Positions 1 through 15,000 of a stretch of DNA of 64,000 nt are shown in pieces. How positions within the stretch are numbered: position 1 is the first letter of the stretch; each line of letters opens with the position of its first letter. The position numbers and the translations under genes are program-made. Source of the DNA: Hymenolepis diminuta (lineage: Eukaryota > Platyhelminthes > Cestoda > Cyclophyllidea > Hymenolepididae); the NCBI GenBank assembly GCA_900708905.1, contig CAADRB010000061.1, positions 1,356,485 to 1,420,484 of the forward strand. Direction: 5' to 3'. A model generated the notes under the pieces. The model made no database searches, was not told where the DNA came from, and was given only the letters and a program-made list of their open reading frames with translations.

Positions 1-52
1 GATATTGATCGTACGACCGCTGGTAGTTCTTGTTCCACTTCGCTTATTTTGC
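1..52 (-). CDS. RhoGEF2: RhoGEF downstream exon, cut by the left edge
   Basis: A minus-strand acceptor (TTTACTTTCAG) opens in the phase left by exon B and reads GKISEVEQELPAVVRSI to the window edge. It shows that the coding region continues to the left. Confidence 0.65.
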
Positions 53-3000
53 CTGAAAGTAAATAAAAGAACAAAGGATTAATTGAGTGCCCAATAAGCT
101 CTGAATATCTCGAATTTGAAATTGCCCAGAAAACTGGGAGTCAAGAGATGAAAACTGAGCTTTTAAACATCGGCAAATTTAAAAGTGACTCACAGTGAGA
201 AAGTGGACAGAATGCAAATAAAGCAAAACTCTCGTTACTTGACTTCACTAACCACTTTTCAACCATTCTCAACCAAGTTTCCCATTTTATATTTTTTCTC
301 GTGATTAGAACTTTTAATGTCATTTATTCGTACTGTTGTAGGTGATACCCATGCAAAAAGAAGGTACGAAAACAATACGAAAGTCCACTTATATGCGACG
401 GAAGTCTATAACCGCCACAGTTTGGCTACATTTGTCCTCCGAATGACATCTGTAATGCACTCAGTGTCTACTAGACATTTGCAATTAATACTTGGTTGCT
501 CTTGTACTTGGGCAAATTGGGATGGTCTAGGATTTTTCAACCAAATGCTTTGGTCAGTTTGAAATTACAGGTCGCGGGACAGATATCAAGGCAAGTAAAG
601 GACATTGCATTTTACTATATTAAACCTTTACATACTTTTTTATGTAAATGATAACAAACAAGATAACATTATAGCCTAAGATTAACCCCGATCTTAAAGA
701 AAGAAGAAGGTTAAGGTCTGAACAAAGACTTAAAAAATTGATTTACTTAATTTATTATTTATTAACCACCTGATGACTGGACTACCTCCAAACCGACAGT
801 ACTGTCTGAAATGTCATAATTATAAGAGAAGAATAAATCCTTTGTCTTTCGTTTATGATTGGGCACCATAGGGACCACCCGTGGAATATGTAGTACTATA
901 CTCTAACTCAGGCCTGTTCGAACTCTATGTATTGCACGCCTACGGACGAGTCCGTCTAACCTGATTTTCATCAAACCATTTTACCTAGCAGTTTTCTTTC
1001 TTGCTTCTCTCTCTTTCGCTCTGTGCTATCCTATGCTACACCACCGCTAGTTCCAACTCTCGGTCTTCTGATTTGTGAAAAATTGTTGCCTCTTTTTAGC
1101 CATTAAAATAGATTGTCTTTTAAAGGTGTATCTGTCGAATAATAAAGCAGCTTTACTGGGGTTAGTGAAACTTTAAATACATATTGCTCACACTGAGACA
1201 TTAAGATATTTAATGACGGTACTCTAGCCGAAACAATGCTTGATTTACTTAGCATAGCATTAAGGGGTCTAAACTTCCTCATATGCTGGTTGGAATATCC
1301 TAATAATGGAATGTGATTTACTTAAAGGCAAGGGAGGAATTAGAAAAGTAAACACTAAATAAAACACGAACACATCCTAGTTTACTTTAAACAGCATTAA
1401 AAAGGAAAACAGGTCCCTTATATGTGGCATTTTCTATTAATGAATTCATGATGCGTAAATTAATTGAGTTCTTTTGAATACATTGTTAATCCACCTTTGG
1501 AAATAAGATCAAAGAGCAGCAAAAGCTTCGTCATTTGTGTAGCTAAACAAAGGACCTAGTTATTTTATTTATATTGTAAATTTTCTTCAGCAATAAAAAA
1601 GCAAAGTTAAAGGCCAAACTAGACGTTTAAAAGCTCTTTGTTATGGGAACATTGAGGTATCTAAATTAAACCGATTAATGATAACGAGGATAAAATTAAA
1701 TTAAAGAACGGAGAAGGAATGGGTGTGCGTAATTTAGAGTATGTAGAATAAGAATGGATGAGATTTTAAAAAATATATTTATTTTAATTCCTTGTGCTGA
1801 CTCTTTTTATTAAATGCATCATTATACCTATCCAAACCATCAAACTGGCAAAGAAAATTATCCATTTTCTTTCTGATGAATTAACAGAGCAAATCTTCCC
1901 ATTGGCTCATGTTCTCAAATCTTTCAGTTTGCAACTAAGTAATACTTGATTTTCAACAAAGGACTCCATTAACCGAATAATTCCATTGCTCTAGAGCATC
2001 TTGCAGGCTTGGATCCCATAGACGTTAAATAAAGTTAATCTGCTTATCTCCACTAGCCTGCCTGATTAGAAAGACACACTAATTAGAAAATCCTCTTTTG
2101 AGATTAACAAGTAAGTAATCAAAAACTAACCAGTGAAATGAGTAATCTGTTTATCCATTGGCTCTGGAGATGATGCATCTAAAGGAAATTCTGATTCTTG
2201 CATCTGAGGTGATTCACTGAGTAAAGAGCTTGATTGTATTGATGATCGGATGGGTTTGATAGACTCTGCATCGACCTTGAGGTCACTGGAAAAAGAATGC
2301 ATGCTGACTGGAGGCAGACTAGCGCGGGCCTTTTGGGTTGCTAATCGCCGCTGATTAGATAGCTCTTCGCGCTTTTTCAAAATACGTAACCATCTAAAGG
2401 GAATACTCGATTTAAACAATAACAAGAAGAAAAAACAAAGCCATCTGATTCAAATATGGGACTCACTTTTCTCTTGTATCCATAGAAGAGAAAGACAACC
2501 GCAGGAGAATAGCTTGCTCCTTAAATATCAAATTGAGCATGTACTCTTGACCTGACAAAATAGGGAAAAGGAAATTGATTTGATGCGCAAAAAGCTGTTT
2601 AACCGTCGATTAGTTGCATGTTGTTAATTTTTTGTGTGAATAATAGCACCTGCCTTTGAAAAATGCAACACAAAACCACTAATGATTGATGAATGCCAGT
2701 AACGTTCTTTCAACCTTGCTTTAGTTATATCAATCGCCTAATTAACAAGAATGCTTATACGAATGCAAGGAGTAAGTGTCTATAATAAAATGAAACATTT
2801 TCAGGCTTCGTTTGAATGTAACAATGACCTCTGGTAAAACTAACAAATCGAAATAAACATTAAAATCACTAGATATGCATAGGAATTCAAAACCTTTAGT
2901 ACCTGGTAAGTCTGTGGTAAGTTCTGATTGATTGATTACATAAAGTTTTGTATCAAAAATTAAGGAACGACTAATTACATTTGCGGTGAGCTGTCGAGTT

Positions 3001-6000
3001 AATTAACCGTTTCTCTTTATGGTTTTATGCCAATCCTTAAATACAGGTAAGTCTAAAATGCTTCATACCCTTTCCTCTTTCGTCAACGAACAGTTAAAAC
3101 TATATCAAAAGACCCACTGAAACAGAAACTTCTATGTATAGAAAACGCAGTCAGTAGATCATCAAATTTTCAAGTTCGGGACAGTAAGTAAGCGACTCTG
3201 AGATGGGGTGTTAGAAATACCAGGATTTATAGCCAGCAGCTTAATATTGTGATTATTCTAATTAGCAGTAGGAAGCGTAAATTGCATTCAATACAACTTT
3301 CAAGATTAGATATTTTAGAAGTGATGATATAATTTAAGAGAAGGGACTGGTAGATCCATTATTATAGATTATTTCAATGCGGAATGGGTTTTGAAATTGA
3401 CAGGTACTTAACCGATCGTCATATCGGATAAAAAAGCTTATTAGAATAAAATTTAACTACATCTCAGCCCCTTCTTCATAATTTAGATATAAATAGAGTT
3501 TGTATTAGAATCAACTCATAACGACTTACCAGTCGGTTCACCTAGAGAAGCAAATACAAAGTCTGTTGAGAAAACAGGAGACAACTTCATAGTATTTCCC
3601 AACAGATTTGAGGCAATAGGAGATTGAGTGGAACTCGCAGAAACGGTAGAAGTAGTCATATTTTCCAGTCCTGGCTCCTTTGTTGGCTTAAACGGCCGAA
3701 GACCATATCTCCCACCATCTTTAACTAGTAGGATAAGCGCAGAATCCAGAAGAATAGCTAGAACTTCTGTTCTCTCCTTTACATAATCATAATTAATTTT
3801 ATTATCACTTGTGAAGGTTAACTTGTCTACGGCGATCTCGGAGTAATCAATTACCCAGTAGCGGAAGAGGGTTCTTGGAAACTGTAACATCAGATCCTAC
3901 ATTGTGTAATCAAAAAAGTTATGTTGGTTAGCCAAGATAATTGATAATTGTGTTAATATTTTGTTACTGTGTATGAAAGACGTGGTATTTCCAGAATTGC
4001 GATTAACGCCTTTATCTGATTTCTATTAGATGTTACGATACTACGTTGCGATAAAATAAGTAGATTTTAATGATGTAAACAAACTTTCTCTTTTTATCGA
4101 AATATATTTAAAAAAATAAAGTTAAGTCATTTTATTCGCTCCATTTCTACACTTCAGCGAATAACTAAATATTATGAGATACATTAAAGTCCAGATTTCG
4201 TTGTATGAAGATGATTATGAAAAAGTGATCCCTTTAAAGGATGAAATTTAATCAAACGAACTAAACCTAATCAAAAAATTTTGACCAAATAAATAATTGT
4301 CTCAAAATTTTGGCGAAACCTTATTAAAACGTATTCGTGTTTGTATTTCGATGATTTATGAATGCAGAATATTTACCGAAATGTCAATGTAGTTACACAA
4401 TTGAATTAATCTCGATTAATGTAAGAAGCAGACAGTGTATATTAAACTGACGAAGAAAAAGAGAGAACAAATCCGATTTAGTCAGATTAAGTTGATTTAA
4501 AGATGAGCCTAAATACAATTCAATTAGAGTCTATGGTGCACCTTTTCGTCATTAGTCAATACGCTAAATTCATTTATGTTTCAGTCTAAACTCTAGAAAA
4601 AATTCTATTAAGAAGACTTTTCCGCTTGATCATGTGTAAATATTAGGTCAGACTAACTAAAATTTAGGTAAAAAGAAAAAAAACTTGAAATTTGCACGTT
4701 TTATTACAAAACACGGTTTAGGCTACCAAAAAAGATATCGTATCCTAGACGCTGATAGAGATGATAAGTAATATATGCATCAGTAATCTGTCCCGTGACC
4801 ACTAAGATTGATCTGCTGGCTAATGGTGAAGAATTCTTGTTGGAAACACGCGGTTTCATGCTAATAGAATCAGTGAAATTTTCCGTCAAGACTTTTTACA
4901 GAAGAACTTTTTGTTAAAATCATACCATACGCATATATATACACTCAGTAAGGACTTTTTTAGACAAAAATTCGTCTGTTTCACAAGTTGACTTAAATTG
5001 ATTCAATCTTGAAATAAAAATGAAATAATGTAAATAAGTAAAATCAAAATTGTGGAACGATTACAGTCTTCTGTACAGTTAAAGACTGCCAAGGTTGAGT
5101 TTATTTAGTGTCTGGTTACACAAATCAGAGTGAATAAACCAAAATAAATTCTAAAGAAGGATTAATTAATATAAGACTTAAAAAGTAGAACAGGTTATAA
5201 TGAATGAGAATCAATGTCTAAATTCAGTCACTTCGAAATCTCAAGCTTCAAGAAAGCTGTTATACGGGAAATTTCGATGTTTCCTAAGGAAAAATATCCG
5301 AATCACAATCTGTTTTACCTTAACCATACTGCGTTTTGAACCCAGAAGAGGGCTAAAATGCAAAATTATAGTTTATTACTAATAAACTATGTCATTTATA
5401 TATCCTTCGTGTTTGTCAAGAGACGGCTTTGTAGTGTGCACATACTAAATCATACCACTGCACAACCCAATTGTGAGTTGACGATTTTTTTATTGATTGC
5501 TCAACAAAGGACATGAAATCTGTCAACTCTCTCATTATCGAAATCTGAGTTCCAATTGCCCATCACTTTCATTTTTACCCTCTCTTCCGCTTTTCACTTC
5601 TTTCTATTCTAACCTCCCTTCCTCTCTCATTCATTTCCAGTAGTCCAATATACATTGGTCTTCTAATTTTGGAAAGGTTGTCGTATCTTGTCCGGTTTTA
5701 GAAAGATAATTTGTGTTGTAAGAGAATATTTAAGCCTAACAGGGTATAACAATTACAGTACCTGCTCTTGCATAAATCTACAGTCATTGAAACTAACATG
5801 AGTGAAGAATAACACTCCGAAATTTCTCACTACTTCTAGAAGCTACATGCTGACTCGAGAAAGCAGTTAATTTAAGTACAAGCCCTGATGATTTCGTTTT
5901 CTGAGGTAAGATTGCTCCTCTACAAATTAATAGCCTGAAACACCAAAAACAGTGCTCAACACGGGACTGAGATTAATGCTTGCAGAAAGATAATTATATG

Positions 6001-9000
6001 GCCAAGAAGGTTTTAACAGAATTTTGATTTTGGCAACTGAAACCCGTAATCAAGACTTCAGTGATCCCCTCGAAATTATGTTTGAGATTAGGGGCATGAA
6101 CAATAAAATGCGAGATAAATTGATGAAAATATTAATAATTTATAGGGTATTTTAAAATTTAAAATTAATTCAGTTGGATGGTTCTAATCCTTTAAAATGA
6201 AAATATTTTAACCATTATGCCAAAATCACATAATAAGCTGCTTCTGTTTATGGTTATTCTGAAGAAACTGAGACATTCCTCAGTCGGATTTATAATAAAA
6301 TCAAATTTCAAATGAGTTTTTCCCACCATTTTTACCAACACTATTTATAGAGCATAATAGATGTGGGAAAAAAATCAGAGCCAGTGTGTTTTTAGATCCC
6401 GTGAAGGGTACTATGTTATAGCTTTTACCAGAAGTCTTTGGTATAAAAGCCAATTTGAAAATAATATTACAAGTTCTGTATATAGAAATTAAGTCATTAA
6501 AGCACATTTGAACATAAGAAGTAAAATATAAAATAATACAAATGTGTATTAAAATTATTTCTAGTGAATATGGTATCAGTTTCAAAAAAATTGAGAGCAA
6601 TAACCTATAAGGTTAGATATGAAGATTCTACTTTTATTTAACCTCAGTAGTTACTTACAGCAAATGGGAAATTTCCAAATTGAGCTTGGTGACGCGTTAG
6701 CTGTTCTCCTTTATCGATTGTCGAGAAGAAATGGCCATCATTGAATAGTTTGACCAATGGCATGCAGATCTTATCAATTGAATGAGGAATGCTGACCAAT
6801 TTTGAGTAGATGTCTTTCCAGATTTTCGCCTCAGCTAATCAAAAATCAGACAATTAAACCTGATATCATCAGTGGTGTAGCGATCAATGTCTACATATCA
6901 ACCATAAACACCATATTTGAAATGGTTAATTAAACGGATGAAAACAAATCACTAGGTGGGTAGAATGGCAGATTCTCCAATAAAAACAAGGTTTTTCCCT
7001 CCATCAAATGCGAATATTACTGAAAAATTACTTAAATAGATGTGGAATTTATTGCTTTAAAAACGGACAGTTATAATTTCATCTACTCCAGGAATGCTTT
7101 ATTCACTACCGCTTAAACGAAGGCTAAACATTTATTATAATCAGCTGGCCCAGTGCCATAAATTCAAATTGAAACGCATTTTAGGTGGCTTGGGGGTTAG
7201 GCATATATTTACACAAAAATAAGTATACCAATAATGTGTAGTATTTCCTTTCATGATTAATTTGAGTCAAAATAGTTTCGACAACAGAGAAAAAATACTT
7301 CTTTTTTATCTAAGGTATTCTAATCTGTCTACTTAATTGTTCTACTTCATTCTAAAAACATAATCAAAGCTCTTGCATTGTAAATAAGAAATGCGCAATC
7401 AAATGTGAAGAATTTTCAGAGAGTGGACATGTGGTATTAGAGTGTAATTCGTTCAATTAATGGTAAATCTTGAAATGGTTTGAGTGGAAAACTGCTTGGA
7501 ATATTGTTTCCTATTAAGAAAAATTTTCATTATCATGCATTTCGCCGTCTAGTTATTATTCGTTTATTAAAAAGCATAAATCTCGAACTGGGCACGTTTG
7601 AAAGGTTGAGTGGTACTGACTATCTCCTATTCAAAGCTACAAATCAGCTATTTATTATAAGCTAACATTTAAAGGCAGAAATTTATTGTCAGTAGATGGA
7701 ATGTTTTTTTCATAGCTCACAATATAATCTCGAAATGGTGTAATTTTAATAGAACGACCGTCAATTTTTCCAACTTTTTTTCCTAAATTTTTACTTCATA
7801 CCTACTTACTTATACTAAATATTAAACTCTGAATTCAGGCGTTGCAATATATTTATCTTCAAAGCAGGAATAAACATAAAAGCTTCTAAAGCTTTTATCT
7901 GTTAATAATGAGCAAATCCGGTTGAATTTGCTCAATGAAGATTTGCAAGACAACTCAGTTCACTGTTATATTAATTAGACCTAGAAAAACAGCCGGAACT
8001 TCTTAGTGCAAACATCTCAGAACTATATCACAGGATAAAATTCAATCAAAATGTGGGAGGAATTACTTCTATTTAGAAGGTATACCGGAAGGTATCGATT
8101 CACTAGAAACATTTGTGAATGTCGTTGAACACTTGATGTGAAAATGAATGCTCGAAAAATTTTTAAATTTCACTTTCCAACTGAAAACTTGTGGTTTTAT
8201 ATTTTCGAGGCGTGGACATTCAAATCCTGTCTGTTAAATCGGCGTTATTGATTGATCGTCCACGCGTGCATGCGCGAAGACATGTGCGAGGACTGAGGAG
8301 CGTGGGTAATATGTGAACACTCTCGCAAGCAGCTACATCATACACAAAAGGTGCCAACCACCTTAAAAATATTCCAGCAATCACCTCACCCCAAACACTA
8401 GCACACATGCCAATACAACACACACGTAAAAGATGCCAGCATCACTATGTCTGCGCCTGATATGTTTGGTCCTGTTCCTTCAATGACATGCATAAATTAT
8501 TGGCAAATGTGACGAATGTTGTTCAAACTCTTCAGCCAGATTTTAATAAATTTGCAAATAACACAACTAGATTTACTATGAAATGTTATAAAAACAACTT
8601 TTATAGCATATTTGCTTGCGAATTTTTTCTATCCACATTGGATCTTGTGGTAAACGGCTAACGATAAACGGGAAAGAAGCTTAAGAAGTGTAAACCCCAT
8701 TACCCATCCGTGAAGTGGTGGAATTAGGGTTAAATGCTTTAAATGAAGTTAAGAAATAGTGCTCCAAGTAATATCAATTCACTAATTATTCATCTGATAG
8801 AATGAGAGAAATAGAGACCAAACGGAGATTTGGTCTTCAACGTCTTTACAAACAGTAAAAGTTTAAAACCCAATGTCTGTTGGTGCTAAAATGACGTGCG
8901 CAAGGCAGAATGAATAGAAACTTTGCTAGAAACTATAAACTCCATGAATACGAATTTCATTCAGTATAATAAAAATAGGAACAATACTCAGAGTTTATTG

Positions 9001-12000
9001 CCTTACCAGTTATTATGATGCTAAACATGAGGTGCCATTAGATTGGAAATTGCGTTTCCAAATTTTTCCTGTGATATGGACATACACAAAGGCGTCAGTT
9101 TCGGGGTATTAAGAAATTCTCGAACTATTGCTTCAGTATATGGTGCTAGATCGATTTTATTTTCAGTTAGCTACATAAATGAAATAACTTAAACAAAGAA
9201 GTAAATCTGACCGAAAAAAACTATTTTTTGTAATAATAAGAACAGATTTAACTGCCTTAGTTCGATTAGTTGCGCGTCACAGAAGCTAAAATAGAATCCT
9301 TCAAGGAAAATTGCTTTTTAATCTACTTTAAGGACTCACTTCGAATATTAATGTTTTTCTGGAGATCAGAGTATGTATATTCTTGTGAATTTAAGATCCA
9401 TCCATCACTCTTCTTTCTTGGGAAAGGAATTTCGCCGAAGTTTCATTATTGCCATACCGTTCTCACTGATCCCTGGCATGAAATAATTTCTATTTGCTTT
9501 CTAAATGAACCCTCTTAGAGAGATGGTTATTTTCTTTTCTATCTGGCCCAACTTATTTCTCATAATTATTAGCGTTTTCATTCGATAAAATTATTAAACA
9601 ACAAATTTTAAGTGACGTTTTTTGTATATTATGACTACTCAAAATCTAACAGTTTAAGTGGTTGGTACTGACCTTTATAACTCGAGGTCTTCTTTTCCAG
9701 ATCCTTCATAATATTGTTGGAGATGAGAGGAAGATTGAAGTAAAGTATCCGAACTTGACTTAGGCACTCGATTAGGACGAATTTATTAAATCTGGTTTCC
9801 AGTACTGGTTGAATGTCTGGATGCTTACGAGCATATTCTCGGACCAGAGCTTTCACACTGTCCAACATATTGGTACAAGAGAGGGCTTGACAATCACGAA
9901 CCCAAGCCTAGAGTAAAGGATTGAAATTTAAAATTGTTGTGTCACAAATTTTTCTTAAGAATTCTTTCACTTGCCATTCTATGTCAACCTTTATTATAAA
10001 AATGTACAATTCCTTTCCCACTTTATTTGTTCACTTTGCTATGTTTTAGTGAAAATGTAGGTCTCGAAGAAGTTCATTGTGAAGAAATGCTATTTTTTAG
10101 AGACACCAGGAAATGCTTATCTCAAGCTTATCTCAACAAGAAGGCTAAAAAATTCGCAACGAATTGGTTTAGTATATTGAAAATGTGGTAAGTTCATACT
10201 CGAAAGAAATTTGGTAATATTAACCTGAATTTTAAGGAGGATATTTGCCAAAAATGGAGTGTGATTTCAGTTGTCATAGAAAAACCAAGTGATAATTGTT
10301 TTTTTATATATAAAAAATAAAAGTTAATTATTTCACAATTGTTGAATAAAATGCAAGTAAATGCATTGGGCGTGTAGGATACAAACATATATGCCTCAGT
10401 AAATGTCCAACATGGAGATAGGAACCTTTATCATAACAAGCTAAATTTATTTGGCGCTTTACATAAGGAAACAGTTCCAGGTAACTTATCTTAAACCAGA
10501 ATAATAAAAAATGAGGGTAAATACTTAGAATAACACAAAAAACAAGCAAGTGTGATAGTATCTATGACTTAAAACTGAAATCCTATTGCCGTAAAGGACC
10601 TTAATGACAATTGGAAAATATAGGCATTCCTGGTTTCTGGAATAAATTGTCTGAATTTCCTACAACTAACTCTCGGCATCATAATGGATAGGGCAAAACT
10701 TACTGTGATTTAGACCTATTTTGCTTCACACTTGTCTTTGACTAGGGAGTACAAAAATAATGTTTCTAGATAATTTGTCTTCTAAATTGACTGGATTCAG
10801 TATTAGCGTAAAGATATGGGGTAGAGTTAGTTAAGGGATAAACTTTCTTTAACTAGCCCCTTTTGAGCGCTTCAGAAGAGATGAATTTACCGATAAATCC
10901 TGACCGACCACGAAAACCAATCTACTGGTCCATCAGACAGAAATATTTCAAGGATGAAATATCACAGGGAATCCCTATTATGAGCCTTTTAATGTTAAAT
11001 TATGGCGCTACGAACGGTATCTATCAACTTATAAATATACAATCTGAAAATTCAAAATTTAATGAGGTAAGGCTCTACAAATGCCCCGAATTGTATTCTA
11101 TGCTGTTACATTAATATACTAACTTTCTATAAGAATTGTATCATATTTTGCTTTGTCCTTAAACAGATGGTTTATGATCAGTTTTGAAAATTGTCACTTT
11201 CACTCAATATTGCTTATTAACAGGCACTTTTTTAATACCCTTAGCTAATAAAATTTTCTTTAAAAGGCTTAGTAATAAACTAACTCCTGATTCAAAGTGG
11301 TTAACTGATGAATAGTAGGACCCAAGTATGTCGGATACAGAGAGACATCAGTAAAGACGGGAAAAAATGTCCTTACTGATATTTCTCATATACTGGGGAA
11401 TTGAAAACGCGGTATGATATCTAATACGAAAATACATTAATACATATAATTATAAGCATACAATTATTTTCGGTTCTCAAAATTTCACCCGCTATAGAAG
11501 CGTGGTCCGAACTTCGTACTCTTGCTAATAAGCCTGATTCAGAAAGGGTAAATAAACCACAAATACTTCGTTTCATTTTCCAGAGCAATAGTAGCAACGT
11601 TCTAAAGAAAAATGCATCAAAACACCACATTTGTACTTTACATCATTCTGAAAATGGACCTCGTGATTAATGGGATCCAACAGTGGGTTATCGTGACCTA
11701 AATAACACCAATAAGAGCCGAAAATTGTACGTCTCTAGAAAATACAAGAATCTAGTTGTTGTATAAATATTAATATCCACGTGCTCATTATTGATGCAAT
11801 ATATGTTCCAGAAAACTCCAAACACGCGTACAAATACCACACATTCTCTTTCGCGAATAAGTTTTTGTTCAAATCATTAAGTTTTATTTTATTCTCTGAA
11901 TTTTAAACTTTAATGAGTCACTTGTGTTTTAAATATCTTTTATAAAGGCAGATATCAAGAGGTAAATTAACAATTAACATCAGAAATTGAAATATCCCGG

Positions 12001-15000
12001 TTCCCAAAACAACATAACAGCCAGGAGATGGGCTTAGAGACGCAGATGGATATTGCGTATCTCAATCTATAATTCGTCACTTGAAGTTACTATCGACTGA
12101 ATGCTAGTGACAGCACTTGCATACAAATGTATTGCCTGTAAATAAATTGGGATGTCTTCCAAGTCAAATAATTTCAGTGATACGAATTGTTCCACATAAC
12201 TTTTCGAAGTACTGACATTTTGTGGATGCAAAACCAAGCTGCAAAAAGTTGGGGACATAGGAATGTGTGCAGCAGAACATCACTCTTAGCCTGGTCAGAC
12301 GTCACGTTAACGTAACTTGTTTAAATGTTGTCTACCGCTAAATAATTATCGTCAAGCAATATATATCGCTATACAAATAAACAAACACATTGTTAGAACA
12401 TAATGTTCTATGACGTTTATTTTTCATCTAAGTGTATTGAATGAAAAATAAAAATCACAATGATAACTAGAATAATGAATCAATCCGGATTCAAAGAGAA
12501 CAATAAAAGTGGCATAAATCTCTGACAATACGGAATATTCAAACAGAAGGGACTGGTTGGAAATAGGTGGTCGTCTCAAGAAGAAAACGGACTATTTTTA
12601 ACTCAATGGGACGGAATATTTTTACATGTCGGAGAAATAAATAATTTGTGAAAATCCTCTAAGATGTGCATATTAAATTGTTTAAAATAAAATACTGCAA
12701 AACTCTTGGTTAATAATAAAGAGCTTTAAAACTATAGAGGAATGAATGAGTAAACATTGGGGATCGAAAGAGTTGAAATAGATTTACTTGACTAGAAAAG
12801 TGCATTGAAAGGAAAACAAAATACAGATGTTTCGCCAAGATTTCCACCACTCAAAAATTCTTGTTTTGCCTATAACTTTGACACTGTAATGTTTATACTT
12901 ATAAAATCTGAAGGTGCACTAATTCTTATCATAAAACACAGAAATTTTATGTTAAATTTCCTTTACGGTTCAGAACTTTGAGAATTGGTAGGCATTTATA
13001 CTTAACATATGTCAATTTCACATTCAGAACCGAAATTAAAAGCCGGATCTTACTCAAAAGACTTTCTAACAAACTAAAAAATAACTACAAAGGAGCTTTA
13101 AAATAACCGAGTACATGAAAAATGTTTACTAGAATCTTATATGCAATTAATAACAAATATGCATGGCTAAAACAACATAAGATCGGATGCTAAGCAGAAA
13201 TAAATGGAAATTTTTTACCATTCCATACAAAAATTTTGTTATTTACGTGAGTCTATTTCTCTCCAAAATTTTATAAATAAGCGGATTAACATAATTTACT
13301 TTTAAGTTGGCTTCATCATCTTTTGACAACCACTGAAGAACAGCCTCAGCCATTTTCCCATAGCCCTGGGGTTCCATCGTCTTTTCAATTGTATGCACTA
13401 AACTTCGGAATAGCTTAATCAACCGTGGAATTCGATCTAATGCCATCAGATCCACCAATCTCTGATGTTCTTTCGGCCAGCGTTGCAATAGGAGGTAGTC
13501 AAATGTCTTCAAATAACACACCATGTACCGAACTTTCTGGTGAAATTCCATTAAAACGAGAGTTCGTACGTGGTCTTGCACTCTTGGACCCTAGTAAAGC
13601 AAATATAAGTGAAACTTGTTTTAGTGAAATAAAGAGGAGTGTAAAGTCAGATAATACAGTTAGATTGTCAGTTACCTTAGTTGGAATTTCGTACTGAGGA
13701 AAGTGGTTACGTAGTTCATTTTCGGCTTCGAAGCTTTCGGAGGCGTTCATTTCTGGATCGTCACTCCATGTTGGCAGGAGCTCAGGGACATTTGCTGCTG
13801 CAGAAGAGGAAGACGCGGAAGGATTGAATTGGGATACTGCACTGGCACGTTTAAGTTCCTTATCAGACATGATTGGCAACTGCATTAGGGAGGTGGTGCT
13901 GTAAATACAATAGAAAAATCTATGATAAGATCAAAATTGCAGCTTGATACTAGCATCTTGTACCAATTCCACAGAGTAAAAGATAAAAATATCGTTGCAT
14001 TAGTTTATGCAAATTTTACCGATGTCAGTTGGTTATAGATGTTTTAGTGTATATGGGGTTAGGATATTACTTTATGGTGCGATGAAAAGACATTTAGTTC
14101 ATGTGGTATACCAAGACACTCCAAGATTATTTACCATCACTACACATTACGAAATAAGATGAACAAAAATTATGCTCAAGAAACCAAAAATATACGCTAA
14201 GAGACGTTCCCCTCCATATATTTGGTCCGAATCAAGGCTCAAAGTGTCCCTACACGAGTTTCTTCTCTTTTCAATAAAAATATCGATTGGAATTTACTAA
14301 TGTTTCATTTTAAAAGGGGATGTGAGGTTAAATTCTGATATTTAACGTAAATGGGGAAGCTTTAGCGATTAAAGATGTGTGACAGTGCTCAATGAGGGAA
14401 AGTGTACAAACTGATCAAATTGTCCATAATTAACAGATAAGGTTTTATAACCACTACCACCATTTTCTTCTCAAGTGTGTTTTACTTATTCCGATCAATG
14501 TACTCATGCGAATTTGAAGGCCACAAATTCGATCCTCAGCCCATGTAATAACGATTTTGATAAAAACGTGTTAAGGAAAATAAAGCAAAACTGGAGTTAC
14601 TCATGGGAGAGCCTTTTTATGAGAAACCATCGCTATAAAAAAGTGCTGGAAAACCCTTCCATTCTTTTGGTAGACCTGAAACACATGGGTTTATTTCAGA
14701 TAGCATGTCTGGCACACATTCAAGAAAATTTGCATTTCCTCGATATCAACATTATTAATATTTATGCGTTCACCTTGAGTAAAAGCAGCTCATGGAGATC
14801 TGCTAACTTGTTCTCTATCTTTTTGATACCTCCTCTTTGTTATTAGTTGAACTTACTATTACTCGATGTCAGTTTCCTCACACAGTTTAAAATAGTAAGT
14901 TTTTACTATTTATGCAGGTAATAATAGTATTAATAAAAATAATTACCTACTCCCTATATAGGCTGAGTGAAACAAATAGCCCATTAAAATAATTCAATAT

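Noticed and set aside
768..815. Hammerhead-ribozyme-like CTGATGA...GAAA
   Set aside because: The bases between the two boxes do not form the required stem II, and no matching stems I or III were seen.
13243..13299. Extension of exon G to the GTAAAT near 13243
   Set aside because: It would add about 20 residues not found in the family and leaves a phase that does not match exon F.
13425..13697. Plus-strand 90-codon frame
   Set aside because: It is the antisense shadow of RhoGEF exons G and H, which are supported by homology and phase.
14475..14846. Plus-strand 123-codon frame
   Set aside because: Long, but no recognisable family and its splice phases do not join the neighbouring plus-strand segments; chance ORFs of this size are possible here.
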